Assembly (NCBI GenBank): GCA_019096065.1 | Contig: JAGUCH010000002.1 | Span: forward strand, 11,296,501 to 11,360,500 | Source of the DNA: Paracyclopina nana | Taxonomy: Eukaryota; Arthropoda; Copepoda; Cyclopoida; Cyclopettidae | DNA: 64,000 nt | Reading direction: 5' to 3' | In this document: positions 1 through 10,470 of the stretch, piece after piece | Layout: each line of letters starts with the position of its first letter | Position numbering within the stretch: position 1 is the first letter of the stretch | Program-made: the position numbers and the translations under genes | Notes under the pieces: model-generated | Databases searched by the model: none | What the model was told of the DNA's origin: nothing | Seen by the model: the letters and a program-made list of their open reading frames with translations, nothing else

Positions 1-962
1 ACGTGGGACTTTTCGTGCAACAAAAGTTTGTACTTTTGGGCAAACTTTCTGTCACACACACTGCACTGGTGAGTTAGTTTCTCATTTTGGGCGTGCACAG
101 TCGACATGTGCCTCCAGTACGAAGTGCTGTAGAACTTTTTCTGACAAATCTTGCACTCTCTCTCCCTCAGTCCTTTGTGACGTGCACAATGCTCCAGCAT
201 CGAAGCTTTCCTCGTGAACATCTTGTTGCAAGTATCACATTTGAACTGCTTGTTGCTGGCTTGAATTTGGTTCTCTTTTGCAGTTGCATTCCCACGCCTG
301 ATTTCAGTTTTACAACTGGACTGCTTGAGGTGCTGGAGTAAGCTGTCAAGGCTGGAAAACGAAGCATCACACGACTGACACAAAAGACCTTTTTTACTCT
401 CAGATTTTCCTTCGTCGCTTGGATGGCCTTGAATCACCAAGGACCCATTTAAGAGGCTACATTTAGCATTGATCTTCTGGAGTTTACGAGACGATATGCT
501 TGATTGGACTTCGAGTTGCAAATCAAGCTTTTCTAGCTCTTCTGGAGTCACCCTGAGGACGATGGAAGCTTCAGTTGGCGAAGGAGCTTCGCCAGCTTCC
601 ACAACTGAAACGCTCACTTCATCAAGGATGATTTCTTTATTTTCACTTATAATTTGACGCAGTTGATCTTTGGCGCCTTGCAGTTCCTTTTGGAGTCGAG
701 CAATGGCAGTGCAAACATCAAAGCATGAAACACAAAGAACACTTGTCTCGAAACCAGAATGACTCAAGTCTTCAGCCGTATGGAAATCCTTGAGAAAAGA
801 TGAAATTGACTGGCCATTAGGAAGACTTTTCCTTATGTGTCCTGGTTGATCACATAAACAACATCCAGGTTCCGTGTCAGCCTCGTGAGGATCGTCTACG
901 AGGCCGGCCAGCCTCTTGTAATCCACCGTTTGGCCTCTACGCACCATCCTTGATTGGTCCAT
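1..962 (-). CDS. C2H2 zinc-finger protein with ZAD-like N-terminus (3' end off window)
   Basis: An open frame begins with ATG at 962 and runs without a stop for 320 codons to the left edge, so the C-terminus is missing. Residues 34-37 (CCLC) and 77-80 (CVSC) form two Cys-x2-Cys pairs about 40 residues apart, followed by a helix-rich stretch rich in Lys, Glu and Leu (about 84-110). This is the layout of a ZAD dimerisation module. Four zinc fingers follow: an atypical C195/C198/H211/C217, then C242/C245/H258/H262, C270/C273/H285/H290 and C300/C303/H316/H320. Known family role: nuclear DNA-binding transcription factors. The gene follows the dsRBM-DZF gene on the same strand, with only about 175 bp between that gene's stop and this ATG, so its promoter must be very short or lie inside the neighbour. 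The ZAD call is weaker than the finger call. Confidence 0.8.
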   Translation of the reverse strand, partial: MDQSRMVRRGQTVDYKRLAGLVDDPHEADTEPGCCLCDQPGHIRKSLPNGQSISSFLKDFHTAEDLSHSGFETSVLCVSCFDVCTAIARLQKELQGAKDQLRQIISENKEIILDEVSVSVVEAGEAPSPTEASIVLRVTPEELEKLDLQLEVQSSISSRKLQKINAKCSLLNGSLVIQGHPSDEGKSESKKGLLCQSCDASFSSLDSLLQHLKQSSCKTEIRRGNATAKENQIQASNKQFKCDTCNKMFTRKASMLEHCARHKGLRERECKICQKKFYSTSYWRHMSTVHAQNEKLTHQCSVCDRKFAQKYKLLLHEKSH

Positions 963-1137
963 GCCAAAAATCAGCCTTTCTTCATTATTTTTTCAAATAA
1001 CAAATATATGCCTTGTTGTTGTTTTGGTTGACACTCACGAAAGCGTTACCAGATTCCGTGTTGCGTTAGCGGACAAAAAGTGTGTATTATTTACTATTAG
1101 GTTACACGCAAAAAAGACATCAGAAGAAGTTGGTGTT

Positions 1138-2811
1138 TTAATCAGTAGAAGTGACAGGCTCTGAGGCCTCCTCATCTTTGGCAATCTCATCGTTCTCCTC
1201 CATTGGCATGCCTAGAACCTTGAAAATTTGCCTGAAATGCATTTGTCTAAGGTAATGTTGAGCTCCTCGGGTGATGTCCTCTCTCTCTTGGACTGTCAAG
1301 CTCCTTGTGGAGTCCACCTCGTCCCGCTCACAAGGATCCTTCAAGCTGGCATTGTCGTCCATCAAAAGGCCAGAGGCCACAACCTGCAAGAGTATTTTGG
1401 ATCGTTGTGTGAACAAGAAGCAAATAAAAAGTGAAATTCTGACCTCCATGACTCGCATCAGAGAAGCTGCTGGGTTGAGCGGCCTCCAAGCTGAATATAG
1501 AGACCGTTCGACTAGTAGCTCTATGCACCATTCAGAGAGTGAAGACCAGGCTGGATCGCGTCGAACCAAGTCTTTCATAATACGGATGCACTCAACGCAG
1601 GATGGCAAGTTTGCTGCCATGGTAGAGAACCACCTCGCGTGACGAACCTCTGCCAAGGCTTGAAGGCACTTGTCCTTAGGCAACAGATCATCCTCTGCTT
1701 CTTCTACGTCAGCTTCTTCTACTTTTGGCTCTAGATTGATGGTCGTGCTCTCCTCGGCAGCAGAGGCAGAGATGATGGGCTGCTTACGCAGCGAAGTCGA
1801 TGAGAAGGTCACATAGCAAAAAAAGGAATCTACTTTTTCGCCCTCGCTCATAGTGGGCTTGGAGGCTGCAAAGGCGGCCTCTTTTTCCAGCAACAAGGTG
1901 TCGTAATCGGAGTCAGTCTCTTTCAGCTTGGAGCGCGTTTCCACGTGGAACTTTTTCAACATGTCCTTGGTAGGAGGCGTGTTGCAGAGCAAAACGACGC
2001 TCACACTGCGGTCAGACGCCAAAAGGAGGCCTTTTGCGAGGTCACCAACTCGAACCATGCCCTCCACCTTGATTGCATTCTCCTCGGCTGCATTCCACTC
2101 TTCGGCAACTGCTTTCATAGCTAGCTCAAGGTCCATGACAAGTTGAAGAATGGCGTTCAAGGTGGACTCCGTGGGGTAGATTTCAGTGTGTTTTTTGATC
2201 ACGTATCGGTCAAGTTTGCTGAGCCTGCTCAAAAAGCCCCGATTCATGGGGGCCACAAGCGGGCCTTGGGGGCAAGAAAAATCTTCAGGACCTCCTTCAG
2301 AGGAGGGAACGGCAGAGAGGTCGTTTTGGAACGGATGGTGGGCCAAGGGATCAATTTGGTTGGGCTCGGCTCCTTCCATGGGGTAGCCGTAGGGCAGCCC
2401 CATGCCCGCGGGCGACCCCTCCACATTTCCGTAGCACTGGTAATGGCGCGAATAGTCATACTTTTTTGCCCTTTTGGCATCTCCGTTACTGCTGAAAGGT
2501 GTCACCCCGTTCTGCTCCTTTTTCCGCTTCCGCTCGAGCACGCCTTGGTAAGTCGGGGCCGGGGGCAATGTGTCAAAGTTGAGCTGGTCACGAACGGCCC
2601 TGGCGGCCGCCACCTTGGCCTCTTTCTTGCTGCGACCCGAGGCCTGCGCGATTATACTGTTAAAGCTGCATTGCCAAACGAACGTCTTGTTGTGAGGCAA
2701 GCCTTCTTCGCCGAGCTGCAAAAACTCGGGCCGCTGAAGGCCACGCTGCATGGCCAATTTGTGCAGAAAGTCCAGCGGGTTCACCCCGCCAGGTAGCCCA
2801 AGCTCGGCCAT
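1138..2811 (-). CDS. dsRBM + DZF domain RNA-binding protein (NF45/NF90/ZFR family)
   Basis: Exon 1 is 2811-1444 and exon 2 is 1383-1138, giving 537 residues. A double-stranded RNA-binding motif occupies about residues 10-78 and ends in the Lys/Ala helix 'SGRSKKEAKVAAARAV'. A bipartite basic stretch (KRKK...KRAKK, about 93-117) looks like a nuclear signal. The DZF domain fills the C-terminal part: IYPTESTL near 212, 'VRVGDLAKGLLL', 'VVLLCNTPPT', 'ALAEVRHARWF', 'EREDI' and 'FRQIFKVLGM'. DZF proteins form heterodimers with a pseudo-nucleotidyltransferase fold and act in RNA splicing, editing or stability. The intron 1384-1443 is 60 bp, in frame and stop-free. Removing it joins MRVMEV to VASGL, as the family requires. 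NF90 and STRBP carry their dsRBMs after the DZF; here one precedes it. The exact orthologue is unclear. Confidence 0.85.
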   Translation of the reverse strand: MAELGLPGGVNPLDFLHKLAMQRGLQRPEFLQLGEEGLPHNKTFVWQCSFNSIIAQASGRSKKEAKVAAARAVRDQLNFDTLPPAPTYQGVLERKRKKEQNGVTPFSSNGDAKRAKKYDYSRHYQCYGNVEGSPAGMGLPYGYPMEGAEPNQIDPLAHHPFQNDLSAVPSSEGGPEDFSCPQGPLVAPMNRGFLSRLSKLDRYVIKKHTEIYPTESTLNAILQLVMDLELAMKAVAEEWNAAEENAIKVEGMVRVGDLAKGLLLASDRSVSVVLLCNTPPTKDMLKKFHVETRSKLKETDSDYDTLLLEKEAAFAASKPTMSEGEKVDSFFCYVTFSSTSLRKQPIISASAAEESTTINLEPKVEEADVEEAEDDLLPKDKCLQALAEVRHARWFSTMAANLPSCVECIRIMKDLVRRDPAWSSLSEWCIELLVERSLYSAWRPLNPAASLMRVMEVRISLFICFLFTQRSKILLQVVASGLLMDDNASLKDPCERDEVDSTRSLTVQEREDITRGAQHYLRQMHFRQIFKVLGMPMEENDEIAKDEEASEPVTSTD

Positions 2812-3119
2812 TTCTACAATCCTGTTTTTCTACCGCAACAATCAATGCAAACAAACTTGGCTGGAAAGGGATCGATTTTGAACCCCGATATCATTTCAAG
2901 TTACATTACATCATTTAGAAAGGCATTTATTTCGGCTAGTAATCACATCAGACCATTTCAACTACTTTTTATTTTATTTCGACATCTTTAATTAATTTTT
3001 AAGAGCCTTTATAAAGAAATAAACGGAAGTTTTTCATGCAAGTTTGCCTTATTGTAAGGGGTTCGTTATCTGGCAGCCACGGTGTTTTCAGACTGCAAAT
3101 TGACAACTTCAACGACGCA
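2812..3119. promoter_or_regulatory. Shared head-to-head promoter, dsRBM-DZF gene / AADAT
   Basis: This 308-bp gap separates the divergent start codons of the DZF gene and the aminotransferase. A TATA-like TTTATAAAG lies at 3008-3016. Transcription starting about 30 bp downstream would begin near 3040, which leaves the ATG at 3120 as the first good start and argues against the in-frame ATG at 3036. No other motif is evident. Confidence 0.45.
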
Positions 3120-6100
3120 ATGACCATTTCAAGCTACTCTCGCTTTTTCACTCAAGTCTCTTCCAACAGGTACCTAATGACACCTTTTTCTTTATGCCTC
3201 TTGCTGAATGAAATGCTCGCAGGAAACCTTCACTGATTCGAGAGCTAACCAAAGTGTTGGCAAGCGCCCCACCAGAAATGATTCCTCTGTCAGGGGGGTA
3301 TCCCAACCCTGCCATGTTCCCCTTCACGAGGGCCACTGTTGAAACAACGGATGGCAACTCTTTCGTCATTGAGGGTCCGGCAATGCAAAAGGCTCTCCAA
3401 TATCTCCCCACTCCAGGCCTGCCAAGCCTTGTAAGCTGGGTGAAAGAGCTCCAAGCTCAGGTCCACAATCCTCCATTGGAAACTGATGTGGTCGTCACTT
3501 GCGGTAGCCAGGATGGGCTGTGCAAAGCCATTGAGATGCTCCTTGAGCGCCAGGGTGCTGTTGTAGTTGAGGATTACGTCTACTCGGGAACCCTTGCGAT
3601 CATGGTGAGCCCTTTATTAAGCTCTTTTAATATGAAGGCTTCATATTTGTTGGGTAATATGATACCTCTTGCTAAGCCAGCTCTTTGTTGTCCTAATACT
3701 TATAATGTTGTTGCATTTTTTCCACGCAATGAGAATTGCTTTAAATCAACTACAGTTTTCTTCAAAAAAAGACATTTTGGCTTCTTGCTATGATTACGCC
3801 TTTCCGGTTATGTCAAAAACCGGTGTCTGGTGTAATTTTCTAAATTGAAATGGCACTACACATAAAATATTTAAGATGACGAGCACTACGCATATTCGCA
3901 CAGAATACATTCAGGTTGAAAAAGTTTGCATATCCGAGATTGGAAAAAAGTTAACGCACTCGTTAGCTCTCCTTGCTTAGGGATTCTTTCGATCGATATA
4001 GTGAGCTTGAAAAATTATGCACTGAGGGATTCGTGTTCTTTCTGTTTTCATCTTATAATCAATGATTAGGTACAACTTTACGTACGTGCCTTTTTTTCTA
4101 GTGAAAATTATCTCTATGTTAAATGCTTATTCTCTCCAAAAAAAGGTGGACAATCAGTGTTGAAGTAATCTTCACATTATAACATATAGCGAGCAGAAAA
4201 ATTCAGTTAGACTTGTACTTAGGAAAAATTTGCATATTGGACGGTCTCGGGACGTTTGTCCGTTTCCTTTTACCTTTTTGAACGTAAATTCGTTTCCTGT
4301 TGGCCCTTAAGGACGTTTTCACTTTTATACGTTTGCCCCTTTGGATGTTTGCCCTTTTGGATGTTTTCCCCTCTTGAAAATTTTCCCCTTATATATGCCC
4401 TCAAGGTAATTTGCGTTTTTGGAGTTCGGATGTTTACCCTTTTAGGGTTTTATCATTTTTAATATTTCACTGGTGAATTTCCTAGATTACTTAAGTCCAA
4501 TGCTTTTTTCTTGAACACTGAAGGGTTAGAGTGTCACTTTAAAAGTGGCACCGAAAGCTTTCTGGAAATGTTATGGACCATTTGGATGGTCTTCTATTGG
4601 TCAGGTTAGTTAAGGTGAGGTCACTTACAAAAGATACCAATTGAAGTGCGGAGATACTATAATTCTTAGTGGACTTATAACAATATCCTTAAGGGCAAAA
4701 AGCCTTAACGGCACTTGGCAAAAGGGCAAATGTGATACCAATTGTAGTGGATATTAATTTCTTAGTGGACTTGTAACATTATATAGCGTCCTCAAGGGCA
4801 AACAGCCTCGAGGGCACTTGGCAAAATGGCAAATGTCCAAAAGGACAATCGCCCCAAAGGACAAGCTGCCAATTAGGGGCAAACATCCAAAAGGGCAAAT
4901 GTACGAACTGGCTCATGGGAAAATAGCTAGAGGGAAAGCTGACAATGGCAAAAGAAAAAGGGCAAAAGTGACGCAACCAGATTGGATAAGAGATTGGAAA
5001 AAAGTTAACGCACTCGTTTGATCTCCTTAGGGATTCTTACGATCGATCTTATAAGCTTCCTGGTGAAATGAAATATTATGCACCATTGGATAAACTGAGT
5101 TTTGAAGGATTTGGGTGTACTCATTCTTGATTAAAAATAATTTCAGATACGTACATACTACAATAGCTTGGTGTCCAAGGTTCATGCCGTTCCTAATACT
5201 CATTTTCAATTCATACTTCGTTCATTCCTGAAATGTAACTGACTTTCTAGAGTGCACTGTAGGAGTAAAGTGGTCGTAAAAAAATATGCTGTAAGAGCAC
5301 CATTTATTGTTCAATGCGTTAGCCCACTTAGGGCCATCCATTACGGCAATTCTATACGGAAGTATGCAAATTGTTTCACCTAACTTATTTTAGTTCTTTC
5401 GTCATTTGTGCGATAGCGCTTATGCTGTTCGATTCAATGAAAAACCGGGAAATTTAGTGCTCGAGTAGGAGGAGCCAGTTAATCAACTTTACCAGACCCC
5501 CTGACCAGAGACTTATATAGAAAGAGAAGTGCTACTTCTTGCATTCTCACTGCATGCGAGCGCGCGCCAAGTGCTACAAGTGATTTTGATAACGTTTGGG
5601 TCAGCTGTTCTAATAAAGTAGTCAACAGGCTGTTTTGATCCAGAAAGGAAAACGCTAACTGGCACCTCTGTTTTACAACTTTTCATTCCTAATAGTTGGG
5701 GAAATATTTATAAAATTCAAAAGATAGCCCTAGCAAAATTGAGCAACTCGTAAAATAGGACTATTTTGGCTAAGTGGGCTCATTTAGGAGTTATTAGCAA
5801 CCAAGTCTGCCCCGGCCCAAATTCAGGCAGCCGCGACCAAAATTCCATTGTAGTCTCTTTTGGAGCGTGCAGCAGATCTGCAAACGCACCCCCTTAAGCC
5901 ACGCCCGGTAGCACTTCTCTTGTTATATAAGTCTCTGCCCCAGACCAGCCCCATATCGTATGGCAAATGTTGACGGTAGAAAGTAACTTAAAATCATTCA
6001 ATCTATTTTAGTTTTTCGTCTAAGTGATGGGTGCGAGGGTGCGATTTGCGCGTGAAATTCTTGGCAAGCCGGCTAATCTCAAGCTTTTTCTGTTGAACTA

Positions 6101-8575
6101 CCAGATATGTTAAGAAAAAAATCAAACTCGGAGCCCATTTGGCATTTTGAGTCAGTATCTGGCTAAATTCTTTTAAAAATGTGAAGATGCATAATCAAAG
6201 ACATTTGTAGACTTCTGTGACAGTGCTCCATTATTTCGTCTAGCAGCTGGAAATTCGAATCATAACATTTGCTATGCAGCTTCCTTTCGGCCGTCATGGG
6301 CAAAGCTTACAATGAAACGGACATTGAGACATAGCTACCAGATAATGATGCAGTGGCAATAGTTTCTTAGTAGTATATCTAGAAAAAGGCTGCTTTTACT
6401 AATTTCTGGCGAATTGCAAGTTACGTTGCACAGGGCACATTGGTTTGACGCTTGCTGGTTTTTTTTTTGTTTGTGTTTACTTCAGCCTATAATGCATAGA
6501 ACGAAACAACCCCCGCCTAACACTTTTTAGCAAAAGTGTCTTGGTTTTTCTATGATGACAATTCTTGTATTGAAACAATAATGATGATTTAAATTAATTT
6601 CAAGATGAGAATTGAAGAAACTTAGGCATTCTTTTGCTCAGTAAGCTCATACAGGATGCTCAAAAGTTTTGTTTGCCTCAAATTAAGTTAAACGATTTTA
6701 AAACAATTTGGTGGTCAGCTTCCGTTTACCAGTTAATGTTTCCCGCATTTGATCGCAAGTAGGCGTTGTATTGTTATGATTTGCCTTTATATAGTAAACC
6801 TACGACACGAGCTCACCTTATTCTATAGATCATCTTGGTTCCCACAATGGCTGAATTCGCCCGTTTTTCTGACTTCCCAGCCGAATTGGGCCAACAAAAA
6901 AATCGCACTTCTACGGGTTACGTTCTTCTTAAAAAACAAGCTCTTAGTAATTTTGAGCCAATAGCCTCGGCCTCGGTCAGGCAGCCTAAGGCTGGTAACA
7001 GCATGCAGACCAATAGCAAGGCTGTCTTAGAACTCAACTTTGCTAAAATTATCCCAAAATTGCCCTTAGCCCTGAATGGAGGTCACATCTACTGAATCTG
7101 AGGCTGCTTGGGTCATAATTGTCTCTACTTTTTTTGGCTACATTTAATTGATCACATCTTTAGATTTGCATTGGTTCTGAGTTAGATGAAGATTTGGTCC
7201 ATGTTGAGCCCTAAATTTATTTTTTGATTAATTTTTGATATAATTCAGCTCTTTTAATTTATTTCAAGGACAAGCTGCCTTAACATGCTCAATTTATTTG
7301 CCGTTGAATGCTTGAGGCTTCTGTAATATCTTTGTTTTTGGAACTGTATATCGCTTTAGAGTTAAATAGTTTTGGAGGTACAAACCTTGAAACAAAATCA
7401 GGGGTGAGGTCTCATTTGTGCTTTTGTAATGCCCTTTTAGCCTACCTCTGGTAGTACTACCTTTAGTATTGACGAAAGGCAGCATCGATGTGTTTAGTCA
7501 ACCTAGTATATTAGCGGATATGGTCAAACGAATGGGTATAGATCACACCAAAACGCTTCGCTTTCTTCCAATTGTTACCTATCATTTTAATTTAGAAGTA
7601 ACTAATTCTTACTAATTAGGATGGAAACACTTGATTCTAGCGCAATTGTTGTATAATCACATTTAGGAGCCGTATGACCCCAATTTTGTGATAGTGGAGG
7701 GGGACTCTGAGGGAATGCGGCCAGACATTCTCCGCAAGAAGCTGAATGAGCACGTGGGCGCAAAGCCCAAATTCATATACCTAAATCCGACTGGTGCCAA
7801 CCCTACCGGTGTGGTGCTGCCTGAAAGCAGGCGAAGGGAGATTTACCAGGTGGCTGTTGAGCACGACATGCTCATTCTCGAGGACGACCCCTACTATTTC
7901 CTGCACTTTGGAGAGGCTCGTCCCCCCAGTTTCCTGTCCATGGACACCGACGGTCGTGTCATCCGATTCGACAGTTTCTCCAAAGTGCTCAGTTCCGGCC
8001 TCCGGCTCGGCTTTGTCACGGGGCCGCCTCCATTGATCGAGCGGATCAACCTCCACATGCAGGTGCCATTCTTTATGCTTGCAACGGGAAAATGGGGGAA
8101 AAGTTTGTTTTTGCAGGCCTCGGTGCTGCACGCGTCCTCTCTCTCGCAAGTGATAGCCTCGGACCTTTTGCACAAATGGGGCTTGCCAGGCTTCCTCTCT
8201 CACGTGGGCCAAATCGAGGCGTTTTACCGGAGACGCAGGGATCGCATGCTCGAGGCCGCGAGCGCGCATCTCACCGGCCTCTGCGAGTGGAGCGTGCCAC
8301 AGGGCGGCATGTTCTTGTGGATCAAGGTGCCCTCCATCCCGGACACGTGGGACATGTTGCTCAAGCGCGGCATGGAGAAGAACATCATGCTCCTACCTGG
8401 TCGAGGCTTTGTGCCTGCTGCTAGTGGAAGCAGCAGCTCGAGGAAAGTCGAATGCTCCTATATGCGAGCAGCCTTCTCTGTGGCCTCGGAAAGTGACTTT
8501 GATGTGGCATTCGCCCGTTTAGCCAACCTAATTAGGGAGGAGCAAACACTGCTCAAGCTGCAGCAGGATTCTTAA
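3120..8575 (+). CDS. AADAT: Kynurenine/2-aminoadipate aminotransferase (AADAT-type)
   Basis: Exons are 3120-3169, 3223-3604, 7667-8062 and 8117-8575, giving 428 residues (human AADAT has 425). It is a PLP-dependent fold-type I transaminase that converts 2-aminoadipate and kynurenine with 2-oxoglutarate, in lysine and tryptophan catabolism, normally in mitochondria. Diagnostic stretches are 'MIPLSGGYPNPAMFPF', 'VVTCGSQDGLCKAIEM' (PLP phosphate side), 'NPTGANPTGVVLPESRR', 'LEDDPYYFLHF', the Schiff-base lysine K250 in 'DSFSKVLSSGLRLGF', and 'GGMFLWIKVP'. I chose ATG 3120 (MTISSYSRFF) because it aligns with the start of the family. Intron 2 is 4062 bp and filled with repeats. Intron 3 (8063-8116) is 54 bp, in frame and stop-free. 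Splicing it restores the family spacing between the 'INLHMQ' and 'ASVLHAS' segments. Confidence 0.92.
3938..5060. repeat. Composite repeat: direct repeats flanking an inverted GGGCAAA-rich array
   Basis: This repeat lies in AADAT intron 2. A segment starting 'GAGATTGGAAAAAAGTTAAC' occurs at about 3938 and again at about 4988 in the same orientation. The two copies stay similar for roughly 60 bp (both contain AGGGATTCTT and CGATCGAT) and more weakly beyond. Between them, 4235-4400 is rich in TTTGCCC and TTTGGATGTTTGCCC words, and 4690-4960 carries the reverse complements (GGGCAAA, AACATCCAAAAGGGC). The layout resembles a foldback element with degenerate internal minisatellites. There is no coding capacity. 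The family is unknown. Confidence 0.55.
5506..5937. mobile_element. hAT-like MITE, 432 bp, with 8-bp target duplication
   Basis: Terminal inverted repeats CAGAGACTTATATA.. (5506) and ..TATATAAGTCTCTG (to 5937) extend about 28 bp with two small differences, through AGAAGTGCTAC on both sides. Flanking octamers CCCCTGAC (5498-5505) and CCCCAGAC (5938-5945) match at 7 of 8 positions, as expected for an aged hAT target-site duplication. TIRs starting CAG are typical of hAT elements. There is no open frame inside, so it is non-autonomous. It sits in AADAT intron 2. Confidence 0.6.
5938..7666. other. Remainder of AADAT intron 2, no gene seen
   Basis: Apart from short AT-rich runs and homopolymers (for example the T run near 6461) I see no conserved exon, RNA gene or inverted repeat here. 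An 86-codon frame starting at 6835 shows no recognisable domain and is probably chance. The acceptor TTTAG at 7662-7666 closes the intron. Confidence 0.5.
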
Positions 8576-9019
8576 TCAGCCACCCTAATTGGATGATGAG
8601 CATCCACTCTTCCAGTTACACAATGCAATCTCCACTTAATAATTGGTTACTTCTCAGTAAAAAGCTATGAATTATCTCATATGTGCGCTGGATATATTTG
8701 GCAAAGTTTCTGCTCCAGCCAATTGCCAACTTTCCTCTTCTCTGGCTTGGCTATCATTGATAAACTATAGTTAAACTTGGCTTGGCTGTGGGAAATGAAG
8801 GGTGAACTTTACTTCCCATGTTGTCAAAGGTAATTTCGGTCTAATGTCACTCTATGCTGAAATGCACGTGCGCTCGCGTTTGTGGCCGTACTATAGTATA
8901 ACAACTTACGCGCATGGGATACCTCGAGCGTGGCAACATTTTTAGCAGCCATGGCCAATGCAGTTTTCAAGTGCATAACCTTCAGCGCAGACATGAAATG
9001 GTAAGAATAGACCAAAATA
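8576..9019. other. AADAT/SOD intergenic gap
   Basis: This 444-bp gap must contain the AADAT 3' end and the SOD promoter. No canonical AATAAA is visible for AADAT. A weak TATA-like word (ACTATAGTATAAC) lies near 8890. Nothing else is supported. Confidence 0.4.
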
Positions 9020-9723
9020 GTGTTAAAAGCCAGATTTGCGCCCAAACACGAGCGTACTTGCAGCCTACTCGTTTCTGTGATCATACTCGTTGCGGAAACG
9101 AGCGCGTTTTTCCGATTTGGCCAAGGCTTCCATTTGAGGCGTCCATTTTACAAGGAGAGGCCGAGATATGCCAAAGTTGTGCTGACTCCAGGAGGTGACA
9201 GCGGCGTGTCCGGTGAGCTCTTTTTGGAGCAGGCCCACTCCAATGGCCCCGTGCTCATTAGAGGGGCCATTAAAGGCCTCACTCAAGGCCTTCATGGCTT
9301 CCATGTCCATATGAAAGGAGAGCTAGGCAACGACTGCAAGGATGCAGGCTCGCATTTCAACCCTTTTATGGTGAGATCGCTTTTCTTTGCCTGTTGCCAA
9401 ATATATGCCATATTTTTCCCCCGCAGAAAAACCACGGAGATCCAGGCTCTGTCAATTACTTCTCAAGCATTGGAAAAGATGGCAATGAGAGACACGTGGG
9501 TGACTTGGGCAACATAGTCACCCCTTCAACCGGATATCCCACTCGGGTGTTCAAGGTCGATCACATCATCAGCCTCCAGCAAAGCAACCCTGCGAGCGTG
9601 GTCGGACGAGCAATAGTAGTGCATGCAAATGCCGACGACCTTGGACGTGGCAATGACGAAGAGAGCCTTAAAACAGGCAACGCAGGAGCACGAGTTGCGT
9701 GCGGTGTCATACAAAAGCTGTAA
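9020..9723 (+). CDS. Cu/Zn superoxide dismutase, secreted type
   Basis: Exons 9020-9370 and 9427-9723 (56-bp intron) encode 216 residues. It dismutates superoxide to O2 and H2O2. Copper and zinc ligands are all present: H95 and H97 in 'GFHVH', H112 in 'SHFNPF', H120, H140 and D143 in 'ERHVGDLGN', and H183 in 'VVHAN'. The disulfide pair is C106 ('GNDCKDAG') and the Cys in 'GARVACGVI', and the active-site Arg precedes that Cys. Residues 14-27 are hydrophobic after a basic start, which fits a signal peptide or anchor with a long n-region. The mature domain starts near residue 50. The zinc loop is about 11 residues longer than in cytosolic SOD1. The gene lies 444 bp downstream of AADAT in the same direction. 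An upstream exon with a different leader cannot be excluded. Confidence 0.9.
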
Positions 9724-9863
9724 TTGATCTAATTGCGGCTAAATGAGCAGCGCTTAATTCGCAAAAAGAGCTTACTCAAGCGAATCAATCAACAAACAGA
9801 AACAGACCATGCACTTGTGCATGTAGTATGGTGCAAAAAACCTTTGAAAATTGCTTGTAATAT

Positions 9864-9869
9864 AATAAA
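9864..9869 (+). terminator. Polyadenylation signal AATAAA for SOD
   Basis: A canonical AATAAA hexamer lies 141 nt after the SOD stop codon in an AT-rich context, the first one downstream on this strand. Confidence 0.5.
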
Positions 9870-10462
9870 GATCCCTTTGAAATGGAAAACCCTCGTATAC
9901 GAAAAAAAGCCTTTGATAAAAGACAGAACATCAATTCGCTTAGTGAAATGTTGGCCGTTACGCATATTGATAATTAGGGTATTTTGAGCCGAAATTCGAT
10001 GAAGTGAACGCGTCAGTCAGCTCTGAAAAGGTTCGTTGCCTTTGATAGAGTTTTCGTCTACGCCATTCAATCAGCTGAAAGAGGGCACTGTAAATAATGA
10101 CACGTTTATATCTGTTCATTCCATTTTTCTGCTGGCCGCAGTTGGCCGATCGTCAACTGCAAGCAAAGCTCTCTTGGCGTAGAATGAAAGCTCCTCTCAG
10201 ATTGAGCATTAAGTGGACGGCAACGTTGAGTTGGCAAGATCACGAACAAGTCAGCTCACTTGTTACATGCAGAGCTAGGAATCTATGCGTAATCCCACTT
10301 TTGTCTACACGTCACTTCTCACCATATACTATTGAGCTGTTTTATCAGAATGAATTACTATACAAGCTAAGCATTTCTTTTTGCCTTCAGCCTTGAAATT
10401 AACCATAGAAGCAGTGAGAGTAAGCTATACTCAAGCTAATAATGCTCTAATTCGCGGCAAAG

Positions 10463-10470
10463 TATAAAAG
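10463..10470 (+). promoter_or_regulatory. Orphan TATA box (TATAAAAG)
   Basis: A perfect TATAAAAG follows a moderately AT-rich stretch and precedes GCCCCTTGTGTGCAG. No coding exon is recognised downstream, so it may drive an unannotated transcript or be chance. Confidence 0.25.

Noticed and set aside
3036-3119. Upstream in-frame ATG of the aminotransferase as the start
   Set aside because: It lies about 20 bp after the TATA-like box, so it would be at or before the transcription start, and the family N-terminus begins at 3120.
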